The notes under the pieces are model-generated. The model was not told where the DNA came from, searched no databases, and saw only the letters and a list, made by a program, of their open reading frames with translations. A stretch of 64,000 nucleotides of DNA, taken from assembly GCA_022836615.1 (NCBI GenBank), contig MU405297.1, positions 101,593 to 165,592 on the forward strand, given 5' to 3'. Source of the stretch: Annulohypoxylon bovei var. microspora. Taxonomy: Eukaryota > Ascomycota > Sordariomycetes > Xylariales > Hypoxylaceae. Below, piece after piece: positions 43,561 through 55,413 of the stretch. Positions within the stretch are counted from its first letter, which is position 1, and each line of letters begins with the position of its first letter. The position numbers and the translations under genes are program-made.

Positions 43561-43844
43561 TTCGTAAAGTTCGGTATGGGTTATGCGGAGGCGACTGTGT
43601 AGTCAGCCACCAACTTCCCGAAATTCGATATTGTCGAAGGCAAACTTCCTACTTGAAGAGGTAGAAGATAGGTATATCCGGCCTCCGGGTGAGTATGGCT
43701 TGACCACTAGCATCTAGTCATCCTAGGGGCTTTCTTCCCCTCTCTATCGATCATCGCCATCTAAAGACAGTCTTTGTTGAGAGTCCCTTGCATCCTCGCA
43801 CCGCCTGTATGCTAGATTCCCAACTTCTGTAGCACACCTAGGTA

Positions 43845-45143
43845 TCACCTATCATCAGCGGCGAGGTGGTGCCACCATTGAGAGACATGTTCCTTGTCAA
43901 AAACCTCACCCTTCAGTCTTGCCTGGACTTGTCTGATGACGAGCCATGTAAACCCGTTCGCGTCAATTCCGTCTTCCTGCGCATGCGCTATCACATGCTC
44001 AATCCACTGCCGGCACCCTTCTTCCTGCTCTTCCTTAATCGCTTGGGCGGCCTGGCGAAGCCTTGGCAGAGCAGCTTCCTCTCTGCGCATTAATTCTAGG
44101 ATGAATTGCATTGCTACTTCGATCGTTACACGGATGACATCCTTTCCTTCGATTTCTTCTCCGACATCTGTTCGGTTTACTGCTGAAGCTGCACCTGATT
44201 TGAGGAGCGACTGGAAATCTATTGGAGAACTCAGATGCTTGTCATCTGCTGTTTTGACTAGAAGCACCGAGCATTGGGGGAGGAACCATCCGAGAGATAT
44301 TTCTCTAGTATTGAAATCAGGTCGAGCAGCAATCGGACAATCTTCTTCATTTATATTTGCGATGACCTGGTCGTCTATAACAATGAATAGTGCTCTGAAT
44401 AGATGCCCTAGGTCAAAGCCATGGTCCCTCCAGGACTTCGTTATTTTACTGGGGGGTGGCCAGAACTCGAAATCAGGTTGGAAGCGGACAGAGCGATCGA
44501 CTCGAGCAGATAAACTGTCGCAGAGACTTCGGTGGAATAATGTGATTTCAGATATTGATTGTGGCCCCTTTTCGTCGAAACAGATTGACCTGCCGAAGTA
44601 TCGGTGGCGCTGGAAGGGCGGTCGTTCATTATGCATCTGAAGCCAGCGATGGAAGATATAACGACCTAACCTCCTGTCTTCATAGAGGCTGCCTGTAATA
44701 TGTTCGGGACCCGTAAAGTAGACGGTGGTGTATTTATTGAAGAATCGTTTGAGCTCCGTACCTCTACCTACGAAAAATTTAAGCGACAGTTCTCGCTGGT
44801 TGAAGGTTGGCATCCTATTGAATTTGCGGCTCCAACCGAATTTAAATTCTTCAGTGTCGCGGAGCATCCTCGGCGTTTGTTCATAGAAGAATACTTCTAG
44901 CTCCTGTCGTAATAGGTCGAGCATATGACTTGACAACGGTTCTACGGTTGGCGACTCGACATAGCTTCGATTGAAGGAGGGATGATCCCGATCAACAGCC
45001 CAGTTTAGGTTGTTTTTATCTCCCTCGAAGTTAGTTCTTAGATATGGAGATAGTAACCAGTTCGATATATCAACCGGGCGTTTAAAGGGGATCTCAACTC
45101 GCTTAGATGGCGATCCTCCCTTCTGGAAAGACATTGTGTGCAT
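43845..45143 (-). CDS. Uncharacterised 432-aa protein
   Basis: One uninterrupted exon with true ATG (MHTMSFQKGG); a second Met at codon 4 is also possible. The product is mixed alpha/beta, rich in Arg, Phe and Trp, with no signal peptide or membrane segment. The C-terminal 110 residues look helical and amphipathic (LELMRREEAALPRLRQAAQA, QARLKGEVFDKEHVSQWWHHL). I recognise no domain. The terminal QWW motif loosely resembles the QKWWMSIL string in the decayed region immediately downstream, so the two may be related. Codon usage is less biased than in the housekeeping genes, consistent with an accessory, lineage-specific gene. Confidence 0.6.
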   Translation of the reverse strand: MHTMSFQKGGSPSKRVEIPFKRPVDISNWLLSPYLRTNFEGDKNNLNWAVDRDHPSFNRSYVESPTVEPLSSHMLDLLRQELEVFFYEQTPRMLRDTEEFKFGWSRKFNRMPTFNQRELSLKFFVGRGTELKRFFNKYTTVYFTGPEHITGSLYEDRRLGRYIFHRWLQMHNERPPFQRHRYFGRSICFDEKGPQSISEITLFHRSLCDSLSARVDRSVRFQPDFEFWPPPSKITKSWRDHGFDLGHLFRALFIVIDDQVIANINEEDCPIAARPDFNTREISLGWFLPQCSVLLVKTADDKHLSSPIDFQSLLKSGAASAVNRTDVGEEIEGKDVIRVTIEVAMQFILELMRREEAALPRLRQAAQAIKEEQEEGCRQWIEHVIAHAQEDGIDANGFTWLVIRQVQARLKGEVFDKEHVSQWWHHLAADDR

Positions 45144-45726
45144 GTTGACGATGTTGACGCCAAGATTAATGTTAACTTGGATTCTCCTTGGATATTTGAT
45201 TACCTAGGCTACGAGCAAGAATGAGAATAATGTTCCTCAAGCAGTATTTATACTTCAAGACAAAGTAAAATCTAACATGATCTGGAGTTTAATCCGCATG
45301 ATAAGTCCGCCCGAGTCATCTTTAAGGTTTGGGTAAGAGGCAGTGAATATAAACTATAACTATATTCTAATATGAATGTTAAATCTTAGAGATAATTTTT
45401 AAATAGATGGAGAAGGCATCTAGATATTATGTGGTGCATATGCAGTTACTGTCTGTACATACATAATGAGAAGTTGACCGTACTTGTTCAGCTAGCAGCA
45501 CAAGGGGATAGGGGCGCCGGAAATAGCGGAGGATCGGGGCGGAGGATCGGAGGACGGAGATGGATTATCGGAAGACCAAGAATCAACCGGCATCGATGAT
45601 TATATCACTGAGAATTACCTGACTTCTCCTATTATAGAACATACCTCGTTCATATTCCGTATATCCGCGACAAAAGATCAATAGCCGCTCTTCTCATTCC
45701 TCAATTGAAGCTAGTTTACCTAAAAA
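45144..45726. promoter_or_regulatory. Divergent promoter region
   Basis: 583 bp between the uncharacterised gene and the second zinc-cluster regulator. Contains a short GGAGGATCGG direct repeat at about 45529-45555. No gene. Confidence 0.4.
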
Positions 45727-47974
45727 ATGTCTGACGAAGACGGACATATCCCCTATAGTGGATCCGGAACTACCGCTAGAGGCCGTGCTCGTCTGCCATC
45801 TAGCAGGCGTCGGGATAAACCACAACTCTCTTGCAACCTCTGTAGGAAACGAAAGTGTGTGCTACAACTTCCGTGAGGACCATGTCCTAATTCTCTCCTA
45901 GATTAAAATGCGATCGAGAACATCCCTGCAACACGTGTACAAGACGCGGTTTGGGTTCGTCTTGTACTTATGCTTCAAATTCGCTGTCTAACGATGGCCC
46001 GAACCACCCGACTAGGATTCCTCTAAGCGTGCAGGATAGGATTCAACAGCTAGAGAGCCTTGTGGTTGATTTGATGAAAGCTTCGGGGATGAACTCCGTT
46101 CCCGGGTCGCTAAGCTCTTTGTCCCTGACTGACCCCGTTATCGCCCCTACTTTACTAGCTAAACAACCTAAAGATGTTTCGTCCATATCGGACTTTGGAA
46201 GCATAAAATTGAGTGACTCAAATGTAAGCTATGTGAGCAGCGCTCATTGGGCGGCGATTCTCGAAGGGATCGGTGAGCTGAAGGATCATCTCGAGGAGGA
46301 AGAATCCCAAAATATCAATCACATCACCGACCCCCCTACTATCGACATAGCAGGGCCCCGATTGTTATATGGTTGCTCTAGACATGCGACCAAGGAGGAA
46401 CTTTTGGCTTCTGTGCCTCAAAGACAAGTAGCAGACCGACTGGTATCGTATTACTTCAATTGTTTCGAGATGTCCCCGGGTAGGTGAAGCTGCGAAACCG
46501 TGCCGCGGGTATAAGCTAACTACTCTAAACTAGCCGTCCTACATTCAATTCAGTTTTTGAAAGAGGTATATAATACTATAAGTACCTGGAAGCTTTCTTT
46601 CCAAGTTTCGCACTGACAACATAATATTAGTACGATAAATTTTGGGAGTCTCCGTCCACCACCTCCCTCATCTGGCTAGGTCTACTATTCGCCATCATGT
46701 CCCTATCAGCTCAGTTTCAAATGTTCAAAATAGACCCCGGAGAGCGATTCCTAGCTGGTGCATCCCATGAGCTTGATCTGCAGAATATGATGGAAGTGTT
46801 CAGACAGAAGACGGTACAATGCCTCATCCTAGGCAAGTACACTAAAGGGGGACCATACGTCATAGAGACCATGATTCTCTACTTCACCAAGGAATATATC
46901 CTCTGTAAAGATGCCGATATTGGCGTATGGATTCTGTTAAGCACAGTGATCCAGATTGCCATGCACATGGGCTATCATAGGGACCCTAAGCACTTTAATG
47001 GAATAACGGCTTTTGCGGGAGAGATGCGAAGACGCATCTGGACAACTCTTGTTGAACTCGACCTCGCAATTTCCGCTCAGATGGGTCTACCAAGGCTGAT
47101 CAAAGATGGGCAGGCCGATACCGAAGAGCCTCGTAACCTTCACGACAGCGATTTCGATGTGGATACAGTAGAGCTACCACCCGGAAGACCGGACACAGAG
47201 CTGACATTCATGCTATATCGTCTTAACAAGTCCCGGATGATGTCGTCTTTAGGTTTGATATGGGATCTCGCTGCTGACATCAGACCTCACACGTACGCGG
47301 AGGCGATGAGGATAGATGCCAAACTCGAGAAAACACATGCATCTATCCCCGACTGTCTTAAGTGGCGGTCCATGGCCCAGTGTATCGCGGATTCGCCAAA
47401 GATGATCATGCAGAAGATATTCTTACCAATTATATTCTACAGGGCTAAGATAGTCCTACATCGGAAGTTCAGCCGCGCCCAGACACCAAACCAATACACT
47501 TATTCCCGAGAAGCGGTTTTAGACGCGTCATTTAACCTCCTCGATTACCAACGAATGCTCGACGAAGAGACGCAGCCATTTTGTCGGTTATATGAGGAGC
47601 GTTGGAGGGTTTCGTCTCTAGTGACCCACGACTTTCTCCTTGCCACCAGTATTCTCTGTCTTTACCTAGAGAAGACCCCTGATGAAGTCCGGCAAGCAGC
47701 CGAGCTGGCGCTAGTCGAGAAGATCCTAAAATACCTCGAAACATCCTACAATATATGGCTTCGACACAGCAGTACCTCAAGGGAGGCGCAAAAGGCCACA
47801 AAAGCTTTAAGCATTGTCATTCGAAACCGCCGGGCTTCCAATAAGGCCCCTGATTTTGAACCCGTGGTCTCGGAGGACTGGATGGCGTGGTTAGACGGGC
47901 CCGCTAGGTCCTTCCCGCTATCAGACTATTGGAATAACCTAGATCAGCAGACATCTGACGGTAAGCAGATATGA
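45727..47974 (+). CDS. Zn(II)2Cys6 transcription factor with fungal-specific regulatory domain
   Basis: Exons 45727-45854, 45902-46479, 46534-46565 (a 32-nt micro-exon) and 46631-47974 give 693 aa. The first splice completes the zinc cluster C36-x2-C39-x6-C46-x5-C52-x2-C55-x8-C64 (CNLCRKRKLKC...). A coiled-coil-like dimer region follows (VQDRIQQLESLVVDLMKAS). The middle is the fungal transcription-factor domain (Fungal_trans): WLGLLFAIMSLSAQ, then the diagnostic GVWILLSTVIQIAMHMGYHR and MRRRIWTTLVELDLAISAQMGLPRLI. Such proteins bind CGG-type half-sites in the nucleus. Its target genes cannot be inferred: the adjacent genes are an orphan, a broken membrane gene and a carboxypeptidase. Confidence 0.9.
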
Positions 47975-48296
47975 TATAGCCACCTAGTTAGGTTTCTTGG
48001 GCTGACAATTGTAGCAACTTTAAACACGTTGAGTCCGACTCAATGGTCTTTCGGCTTTTAATGATAAGATCATCCAGATTAGATGTAGATTCTCTTGATA
48101 TACGGAACTAACGAACCATTGTTAACACTCGGCCATTCGGATACCCCTTATTGTACTTGGACGTAAATGAGTGCTTGGCCGAGGAAGGAGGTTTATGATT
48201 CAGGGGCTCAGGGGTAAATTCCCCAATTGGCCATGACCAAGTCAAGTCAATTCATGAACTTTCTCAAATGAATAAAAACACCAATATCCCATTTGA
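47975..48296. other. Convergent 3' intergenic region
   Basis: About 320 bp between two stop codons; nothing recognised. Confidence 0.4.
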
Positions 48297-50861
48297 TCAC
48301 AACTCACCACTATCACCACCGCCTAGCTCCGACCCCATCCCATTCCCCACACCAAACACCAAGCAAATCGCCGGTGTCACAAACTGTGTAAAATTGCTAT
48401 GCTGAAATGACTTAAATGCCGCCATGGGTACCTGGCTTAAGCTGCCATTTCTAGCCGCGGCCCCGAAAGCGCTCGGTATGGCTGTGATATTGTAGCGGTA
48501 AGCCAGCTCCATCAGCCGCTCGTGCTTGTCGTTGAACTCTCCCAGATCGGCCCAGTTGTTAAACACATCCGTGATCCACGAAATATCAAACCACTTTGGT
48601 TCGCCCGATAGCCGTTGGTAGATGATGACAGGCCACAGGAAGAACACGGCCGCGGCAGCTAGGGCCAGCTTGACGACATGGAGAGTGGATCGCGGCGTGA
48701 TGTTGAAGGTCCCCCCGATGCTGAAACTATCGCACGGCGGTTCGGTGTCCGAGGCGTACCCGATCAGGACTTTCATGGCTCGAGAAACGAAAAGCTCGTT
48801 TATCACGAACGGGGAAATCATTTCAATCAAGTAGCCATACGTTAGGATAACGAAGATTCCCATGTGGATAAATGTGTAAACGACGAACATGAGTATGAAG
48901 AACACCTTTTCTGTCTGAAGTACAGGATACTCCGGGTACCGCCGCGCTGCCCGCGTGTAATATTTCTGGATCCGGGACTCCAGAGATACGCCCAGCCGTG
49001 GACCAAGTAAACTCTGGAAGACATTCCAGCCGCACGCGTAAGATGTGAAGAAAGCGACTACCGCAAACCACGGGCGCGCCTAGCGCTCCATGTTGCCGAT
49101 CTCCCCTAACCCGCCGTAGGTTGGCGCGAACGAGATCAGAATCCCCAAGAGGATGTTTATGACGTTTGGGATGTGGATGAACCACGAGAAGTGGAGGACC
49201 ATTCGAGTACTAACGGCAGATAGGTTGCTATCACAGAGAACGTCGAGAAAGTTCAGCGTGAAGGCCTGGCAGTTTGTATCGAAGGTCCGGTAGGCGGGCC
49301 AGGACTTGATAAGTTTAGTAGCTGTATTCGGATTATTTGGTTAGTGAATCGTTGGTTCGTAAAGCAGACCGATATGCGAACCTGCTTCATTCATATCGTC
49401 TTGCACCATATCTGTTTCGCCGATCGGAACGATGTTATACGTGGTCTTATAGTACTCGTATTCTGCTTCGGTCAGATGCCTCTTAACGCATTGACATACA
49501 TCTCCCGTCCGCTTAGCTATGCAACCGGCAGCATTAGTAAGAGCAATGGCTAAACATACCCATTTCTTGTAAGCTAGCAAACTAATTACATACATGTTGG
49601 TTGTTGAAGACATGTTTCGGCAACTATATGAACCGGCGGCGAAGAGGTCTCCGCAAAATCGAGAGGCGGTGCTTCTAGAGGAGAAGATGACGCGAAAGTG
49701 GTCGCTGGGAACTCGGTTCTCAACGCGGTGAGAGTTGGATAATCAAGAAGCGGTAAACTCTCATCAAATGCTTCATCAATTGTACCATCATGATTAATCA
49801 TTATCGTCTCCTCCATCTCGTCCTGGTTTTCATCAAATTCAGCATCGTCATTCGCTTGTAGAGCTTTCCGGACTTTGGTAAGCTCATACATGTAAGGACC
49901 AGCCTAGTAAGTCAGCGAGAGGACACAAAAGGTTTGTTTCGATCAGAAAGTGGTAGCTCACAAGAACTTTCCAATGCGACCAAGCGGCTTGATCTCTGCC
50001 GAGTGTTACGAGGGTGTTCAATCCAAGCATGCCAGTACCCGCTACGGTTGTTAACGTATACAAATCGACTACCGGTTTCGTAAGAGTGTTCATGAGTCTA
50101 GTGAAGGGAAACGTCAAGATGGATATAAAAAACAGACTAGCCCAAAGTCGCCAAAGCAGGGGAAGACTCAGAACAAATAGGACCGCTAAATAACACAGAT
50201 AATAGAGGAGAAATCCGATCGATAGGATTGTCATTAGCACAATCCAGGATTCATGGCATTCTTGGAACCCATCGAATAGTTCTGGGATATCCGTCATCCT
50301 CAAACAGGCATTCCAGGCAGTATCAATTGCCCGGTATACAGGCCTTAGTCCTCTTATGGGCGAGTGGACTAGATATACTTCTAAGGGATACGGAAAAGCT
50401 CCCAGAACTTCTGTGGTTGATTCGTCAGCCTGAATAGATCCAGTCCTCTCAGAAACTCGAAAGTCAAGCGGCAAAGGTGGTTGAGTATCGGGATCGAAAC
50501 GACTGAGGCGGCCCGGTACTGTTGGGAAAGGAGCATAATCATCCTCGGCCGTGGGTCTCTCCCAGGTCTTAATTCGTCGATCTTTATGGACATAGGAGAC
50601 GCTGGCAAGACCGGGCCATTCACGAATCTCCCATCTAGAAGGAAGATTCGATTTTAGTATTTTTCGACGAGCATCGGCCGGTAGTTCCCACAGGGTTTTG
50701 TGATCGATAGTTTCATCTTCATGTCGTTCCCCACTGATGGTACTCTGTTGAGTATGCGCAAATAGATTCTGCGTAACTTCGAATTGTATATCGGCTGGAA
50801 GGGCTTCGAGGAAGTCTGAATCAATTTCATCTGCTGTGAAGACGGTCCCGTGGGAAGCCAT
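48297..50861 (-). pseudogene. Multi-pass membrane protein gene with one premature TAG
   Basis: Exons 50861-49962, 49903-49594, 49516-49382 and 49321-48297 join in frame to 790 codons, but exon 4 has a TAG at 49080-49082 inside otherwise coding sequence (...YGGLGEIGNMER, stop, ARPWFAVVAFFTSYACG...). The intron between exons 2 and 3 has strong signals (GTATGT, TACTAAT, TAG) and joins what could be mistaken for two overlapping genes. The N-terminal 150 residues are soluble and acidic, followed by membrane segments near SWIVLMTILSIGFLLYYLCY and LWRLWASLFFISILTF. After the stop, at least four more hydrophobic segments follow (VFFILMFVVYTFIHMGIFVI, LALAAAAVFFLWPVIIY). I do not recognise the family. 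The product either ends early or the allele is dead. Confidence 0.55.
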
Positions 50862-52003
50862 TGAGATAAGACGTGCAAGCCATGAGAAGGGAAGAATGCC
50901 TAAATATTTCAGGCTGTATATTCATTTTTAGATGCCTCGTTAATGTTCAGCTTCATTTGACCCCAATATTTTTCAGCTTCAGCTGATGCCATCACATCTT
51001 GCCTCGACTGGGATTTGACTCCTTCCCCGTTTTCTCTGATTCCTTTTACAGTTGAACAAAATTGGTTTAAATCATATTATCAGTGATAAGAAATTGAATT
51101 ATAAGAATATGTGTTAAATGCATAGCGCACGATAGATTCCGAAATTTTACCGCAGTCAGGAATTGCGACCTTGCCGTGAAGCCACTTTCATTCCCAATAA
51201 TTCCATCATCCATTCTTATCAAATAAGAAATGCCCGGGAAAATTCATCATTCTCCATCATTCGGATTTAGAAACTCGTAAATAAATCAGTCCTACCCGTT
51301 TGCACTCGTTTCTTCGGTAGAATATCCACTAGTTTCTTCATATGTCTACGCAAGCGTAAGGAGATGTGGCACACACGAGGAGTATAACCAGTTGGAAGGC
51401 TTCTTTCGGCGAAGATATAAATACCAGGTCGTCGTTGGCTGTCCTTTCGATGACCCATGCATCTCGTGGAGATGTTTAGGTCTCTGAGACCCGTCCTTTC
51501 ACCACCCTCCAGTTACCACGCGTATTTCGAGAAACCAATAACCAATCAAGACTCGTGTCGCCTCCAAATTAGGCAACCCTGATTAGATCAATCCTCATCT
51601 CCTCTTACACTTCTGTTTCGGGCATTCATAAGAAGATAGGACTAAGTCATAGGTCAATTAGGTACCTAGGTAGATACTTAGGCGATTCGTTTTATATCAT
51701 ATTGATTCAAGATAGCAGTCTGTTAACATAGTAATTTCGGTTTTATGTCTTCTAGCTTGCTAGTACTACACGAGCTGTCGATATTTTACACCATAGTCAC
51801 ATCATTCTGCCAAGCTGGATGGATAGCGGGTTTAGGAAGGAGGCAATTAGTATCTCCAATGTTGCGTTGCAATGCATCACTTTCCCCAACAAAGCTTCTG
51901 GATGGGCGTACAATTGCTCGCCACTAGAGTATATGATGATAAAAGCTGCCCGAGTCCCTGAATGAAAAATAATTTTGATGTCTCATTTGTATCAGCGGAC
52001 ATC
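50862..52003. promoter_or_regulatory. Divergent intergenic region
   Basis: About 1.1 kb between the membrane-protein gene and the carboxypeptidase. Holds a TAGGTACCTAGGTA motif at about 51660-51673 and no supported gene. Confidence 0.4.
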
Positions 52004-53526
52004 ATGAAGCTTATAAGTGTTGTTTGGTTAGCCAGCTTTTCGGACGCATTGGTTCAAGCTAATAGTGGTGGAAGCGCCTCCTTTAAAGGCTTCAAGGTTT
52101 ACAGAGTGAATACGAATGATCGTATAAGTGAACTAAATTCAGCATTTGAAGGTCTATCGATCATCGATCTTAACCATAACAACGCGACAGTCGATATTGC
52201 AATTCCACCGGAGCATCTTGAGGCCTTCGATACTCTCAACTTTACTGCTACGGTGCTAAGTGAGGATTTGGGAGCTGATATTTCTGCTGAAGGGGCCTTA
52301 GGCGACTACCCAGGTTTGTAGCCATCATTCAATAACTAACATGGAATGTTTCGCTAACCGTGTTTTAGAACTCGATGAGAATGACGTTCCGTCAATATCT
52401 TGGTTTGATTCATATCACGCATATGAAGACCATATCCAATACTGGAGCGATCTCCAGGCATCATTCCCCGATAACTCGGAACTTATTCAAGTAGGGCCCT
52501 CATTCGAGGGTAGACAAATCCAGGGTATTCATCTCTGGGGAAGCGGCGGTAAGAATTCAAAACCGGCGATATTCTTCAACGGAAATGTCCACGCTCGAGA
52601 GTGGATCACTTCAAAAGTACGTTCGACTTGACTAGGTCCATTAGTTGCTCATTGGTTGGTCTTATACACTGATGCTGGTTCTGTTCTTGATAGGTCGTCG
52701 AGTATCTACTTTACCAGATTGTCACTGGATACGAGAATGATACGACGGTGCAGACAGCCCTAGACAACTACGACTTTTATGTTCTACCTGTTGTGAACCC
52801 CGACGGTAAATAGCTGTTGCCCTACAAAAACTCCGAGAGCAAATAGCCTAGGTCTCTAACTAAATTATCGCTTGCAAGGTTTCGTGTATTCCCAGACAAC
52901 CAACCGCCTCTGGAGGAAAAACCGCCAGACACGAGATAACACGACCGCAGTGGGCACAGATATAAACCGTAACTGGTCCGTCGGATTCGGAGGCGATGGT
53001 TCTTCGACGAACCCAAGTTCGGAGACCTTCAGTGGTTATCAGCCAGGCGACGCGCCAGAAACAGCTGCGCTTATGGCTTTTGCGCAGACCCTTGCTGGCG
53101 ATAAAGGCATAAAGTTGTACATAGACTGGCACAGCTACGCCCAAACAATCTTACTCTCATATGGCTACAGCTGTGACACCTTTCCACCAAATTACGACCA
53201 GCAAGTAAGTCTGGCGGGCGAGACAGCTGCTAGAATTGCACAGTCGTGTATGTGAACATTCCAAATAGTCTATAAGACTCTCACGAATGTTGACTAATGC
53301 ATTTGCCATAGATAATACGACGTTCGTGTACGGCTCAGGATGTCTCGTCTTATATCAGTCAAGCGGAAACGGTAGAGACTACATGACTGATGCGGCCGGG
53401 GCCGAGTTTGGATGGGGGATCGAGCTTAGATCTACTTCATACGGCTTCGTGCTTCCAGCCGACCAGATTTTGCCCAGCAGCATTGAGATTTGGGAAGGTA
53501 TGAAATATCTATGGGCGAATCTGTAA
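52004..53526 (+). CDS. Secreted M14 metallocarboxypeptidase (carboxypeptidase A/B-like)
   Basis: Exons 52004-52313, 52369-52616, 52694-52805, 52879-53247 and 53312-53526 give 417 aa. The start chosen (MKLISVVWLASFSDALVQA) gives a signal peptide; another Met lies 14 codons upstream. A propeptide of about 95 residues precedes the catalytic domain. All M14 residues are present: zinc ligands H178 and E181 (NVHAREW) and H308 (YIDWHSYAQ), substrate-binding N253-R254 (DINRNW), Y370 (NGRDY) and the general base E384 (FGWGIELRS). It should remove C-terminal residues from extracellular peptides after propeptide cleavage. The fourth acceptor is AAG rather than YAG but is required by the frame. Convergent with the lipase-like gene. 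Confidence 0.93.
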
Positions 53527-53886
53527 GCCGTTAGGAAAAATAGGGGTTATCTAAAATAATAAGTAGCATGGAGTTTACCTTCATTGGCTATTTCTAAGGA
53601 TGATAATTATTATTCCTGTCTGCCCATATCACTGGATTTTAAATGTTCGCCCTCATATGAGTTTTTTTGATATCAGGAAGGTCTTATAATAACAGACTTC
53701 TGAGGTCTTACGCTTGATGATTACCTAATACCTAGCAAATGAGTACATCAATTAATTCAATACGCAGCAATCCAAGGTAGGATATTTAGAGTCAAATGCC
53801 TGGGTACCTCAAACTCTTGTAAATATTAATTGATATATTGGTAAATATGTTATAGAATCGCATTAAATATCCATAGTTATCATATG
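53527..53886. other. Convergent 3' intergenic region
   Basis: 360 bp, A/T-rich; nothing recognised. Confidence 0.4.
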
Positions 53887-55413
53887 CTAACTGGCCCTTC
53901 TTCGATTATCGCACTTGGAAGCACCAGTACGTCGGCCTCTAGAACCCTTCACGACTTCTGACTCCGGCGTACAGCTCCTAGGACGCGGACGATATCGATT
54001 TATTACGGCGTCGGCAAATGAGTTGTCTTCGTATCCCTTAAGGCCTTCTAGAGATTTGACTTTCTTTCTCACTTCCTCCAGCGAATAAGGCCCCGCCGTA
54101 TCGTCATGATCTGTATGCCCACTTGACGTACTGTTTGCCATCGCGCCAAGAGCGGTCCAGCTAAGACGTGTTCGGCGCGTCCTTAGTCGTTCGTTGGTAA
54201 CGCTTTGCGCAAGTGCGGCGAGCTCCCGCATCTCGCTCAACTCGCGATCGACCTTGCATATCTGGCCAAGAACACCGGCATGAGGATCTCCACCGGGAAC
54301 CAAGGCATCGAGATAGTCGTCAAAAGTATAATGGCTGGCCTGAGGAAGTAGGCGAGACCTTGTCGACTTTTGAGTGGCGTCGTGGTGGATTGTGTACAAA
54401 CTACCTGCGAAGCGGCCTTCTAACCTTTGGCGGATGCCTAGGAGCACGCCGACCTGTGCGAAAGGGTCGTCCGTGAAGGCGAAATGGGTAACCAAGGGGT
54501 AGAGTGGGTTCGGACTTTCGTCGCTCTGTTGGTAGACACGGCCAAGAGGTAAGGTCATCTCTATTGACGCGGCACCAAATGTGAATACTTGAAGTTTGCT
54601 TAGATGAGTTCCGGAAGGGAAGTCGGCACAAAGATGAGCGAGTAGCCACGAAACATCCAGAGTTCCCGTATGATGCGCGAGGATGCGCACGCCACTTGTT
54701 TCTGGTTTCAGAAGACTAGTTCGTACAGATTGATATAGTACCACTGATTTTTCTGTGGGTATATAGAGATTTCGTTGAATAAGTGTGAGGACTGCATCGA
54801 AAATGAGGCCATATTTATTAGAGAGGAATATGTGCATATCATGGCCGAAAGTTTTCGCGAGTCTTGATGGGAGTTCCCGGCGCGTAAGCTCACTATCCAT
54901 TAAGCCACCCACGATGAACCAATCCAAGTGGCCCTCCTCGTTACTAGAGGTAGCATCCCCAAGCGGATCTGCGACGTATTTAAAAGACGAAGGCCGACTA
55001 TTCGCAGCGCGGAGGATAATCCAAATCAAGGCGGCTTGTAAACCCAGCCATGGCAGAAGGACGAAACCTGGCACTACCGGCCAGAGTAGACAGACTGAAA
55101 GGAGCAATTGCACTTGGAGGAGCGACAATATGATGTATACCGCCGTTTCTCGTAACTCGGCCAAACTCGTTTTTCGTCCGCGATTGATGATTGAGATTAC
55201 GATAGCAGAAACGATGCGCGGAACGGCGGCAGCAACGTAGGGTATGTCTGTTTTGAGCAGAGATAGGGTAGTTTGCTGATGGGTTAACGGCGTGGTACCT
55301 AAAGCGTCGTCTTTTAAGGCTAGCGCAAGACTCAACGACAAGCCATTCGTACGGACGGGTCGTGACGGTTCCTGCTCGAGGGTGTGGTATAAAGCAGCGG
55401 GCGAATTCGCCAT
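53887..55413 (-). CDS. Membrane protein with lipase-like (alpha/beta-hydrolase) domain lacking the nucleophile Ser
   Basis: One exon, 508 aa, ATG at 55413. Two hydrophobic segments lie at about residues 90-140 (YIILSLLQVQLLLSVCLLWPVVPGFVLL, LGLQAALIWIILRAA in part). A soluble region follows with the layout of the fungal DUF676/lipase-like family. GVRILAHHTGTLDVSWLLA sits where relatives typically have a HSQG-type nucleophile elbow, and LSKLQVFTFGAASIEM where they have the SKLEVYTFGSAA strand. The elbow here reads HHTGT, so the usual serine is replaced. A conserved-looking FAFTDDPFAQVGVL segment may carry the acid. The C-terminal tail is basic and disordered. It is probably membrane-attached, possibly a non-catalytic or Thr-dependent member. 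The domain call rests on pattern, not alignment. Confidence 0.6.
   Translation of the reverse strand: MANSPAALYHTLEQEPSRPVRTNGLSLSLALALKDDALGTTPLTHQQTTLSLLKTDIPYVAAAVPRIVSAIVISIINRGRKTSLAELRETAVYIILSLLQVQLLLSVCLLWPVVPGFVLLPWLGLQAALIWIILRAANSRPSSFKYVADPLGDATSSNEEGHLDWFIVGGLMDSELTRRELPSRLAKTFGHDMHIFLSNKYGLIFDAVLTLIQRNLYIPTEKSVVLYQSVRTSLLKPETSGVRILAHHTGTLDVSWLLAHLCADFPSGTHLSKLQVFTFGAASIEMTLPLGRVYQQSDESPNPLYPLVTHFAFTDDPFAQVGVLLGIRQRLEGRFAGSLYTIHHDATQKSTRSRLLPQASHYTFDDYLDALVPGGDPHAGVLGQICKVDRELSEMRELAALAQSVTNERLRTRRTRLSWTALGAMANSTSSGHTDHDDTAGPYSLEEVRKKVKSLEGLKGYEDNSFADAVINRYRPRPRSCTPESEVVKGSRGRRTGASKCDNRRRAS

Noticed and set aside
43894..44640. 248-aa plus-strand ORF
   Set aside because: Overlaps the intact 432-aa minus-strand gene; Ser/Arg-rich shadow.
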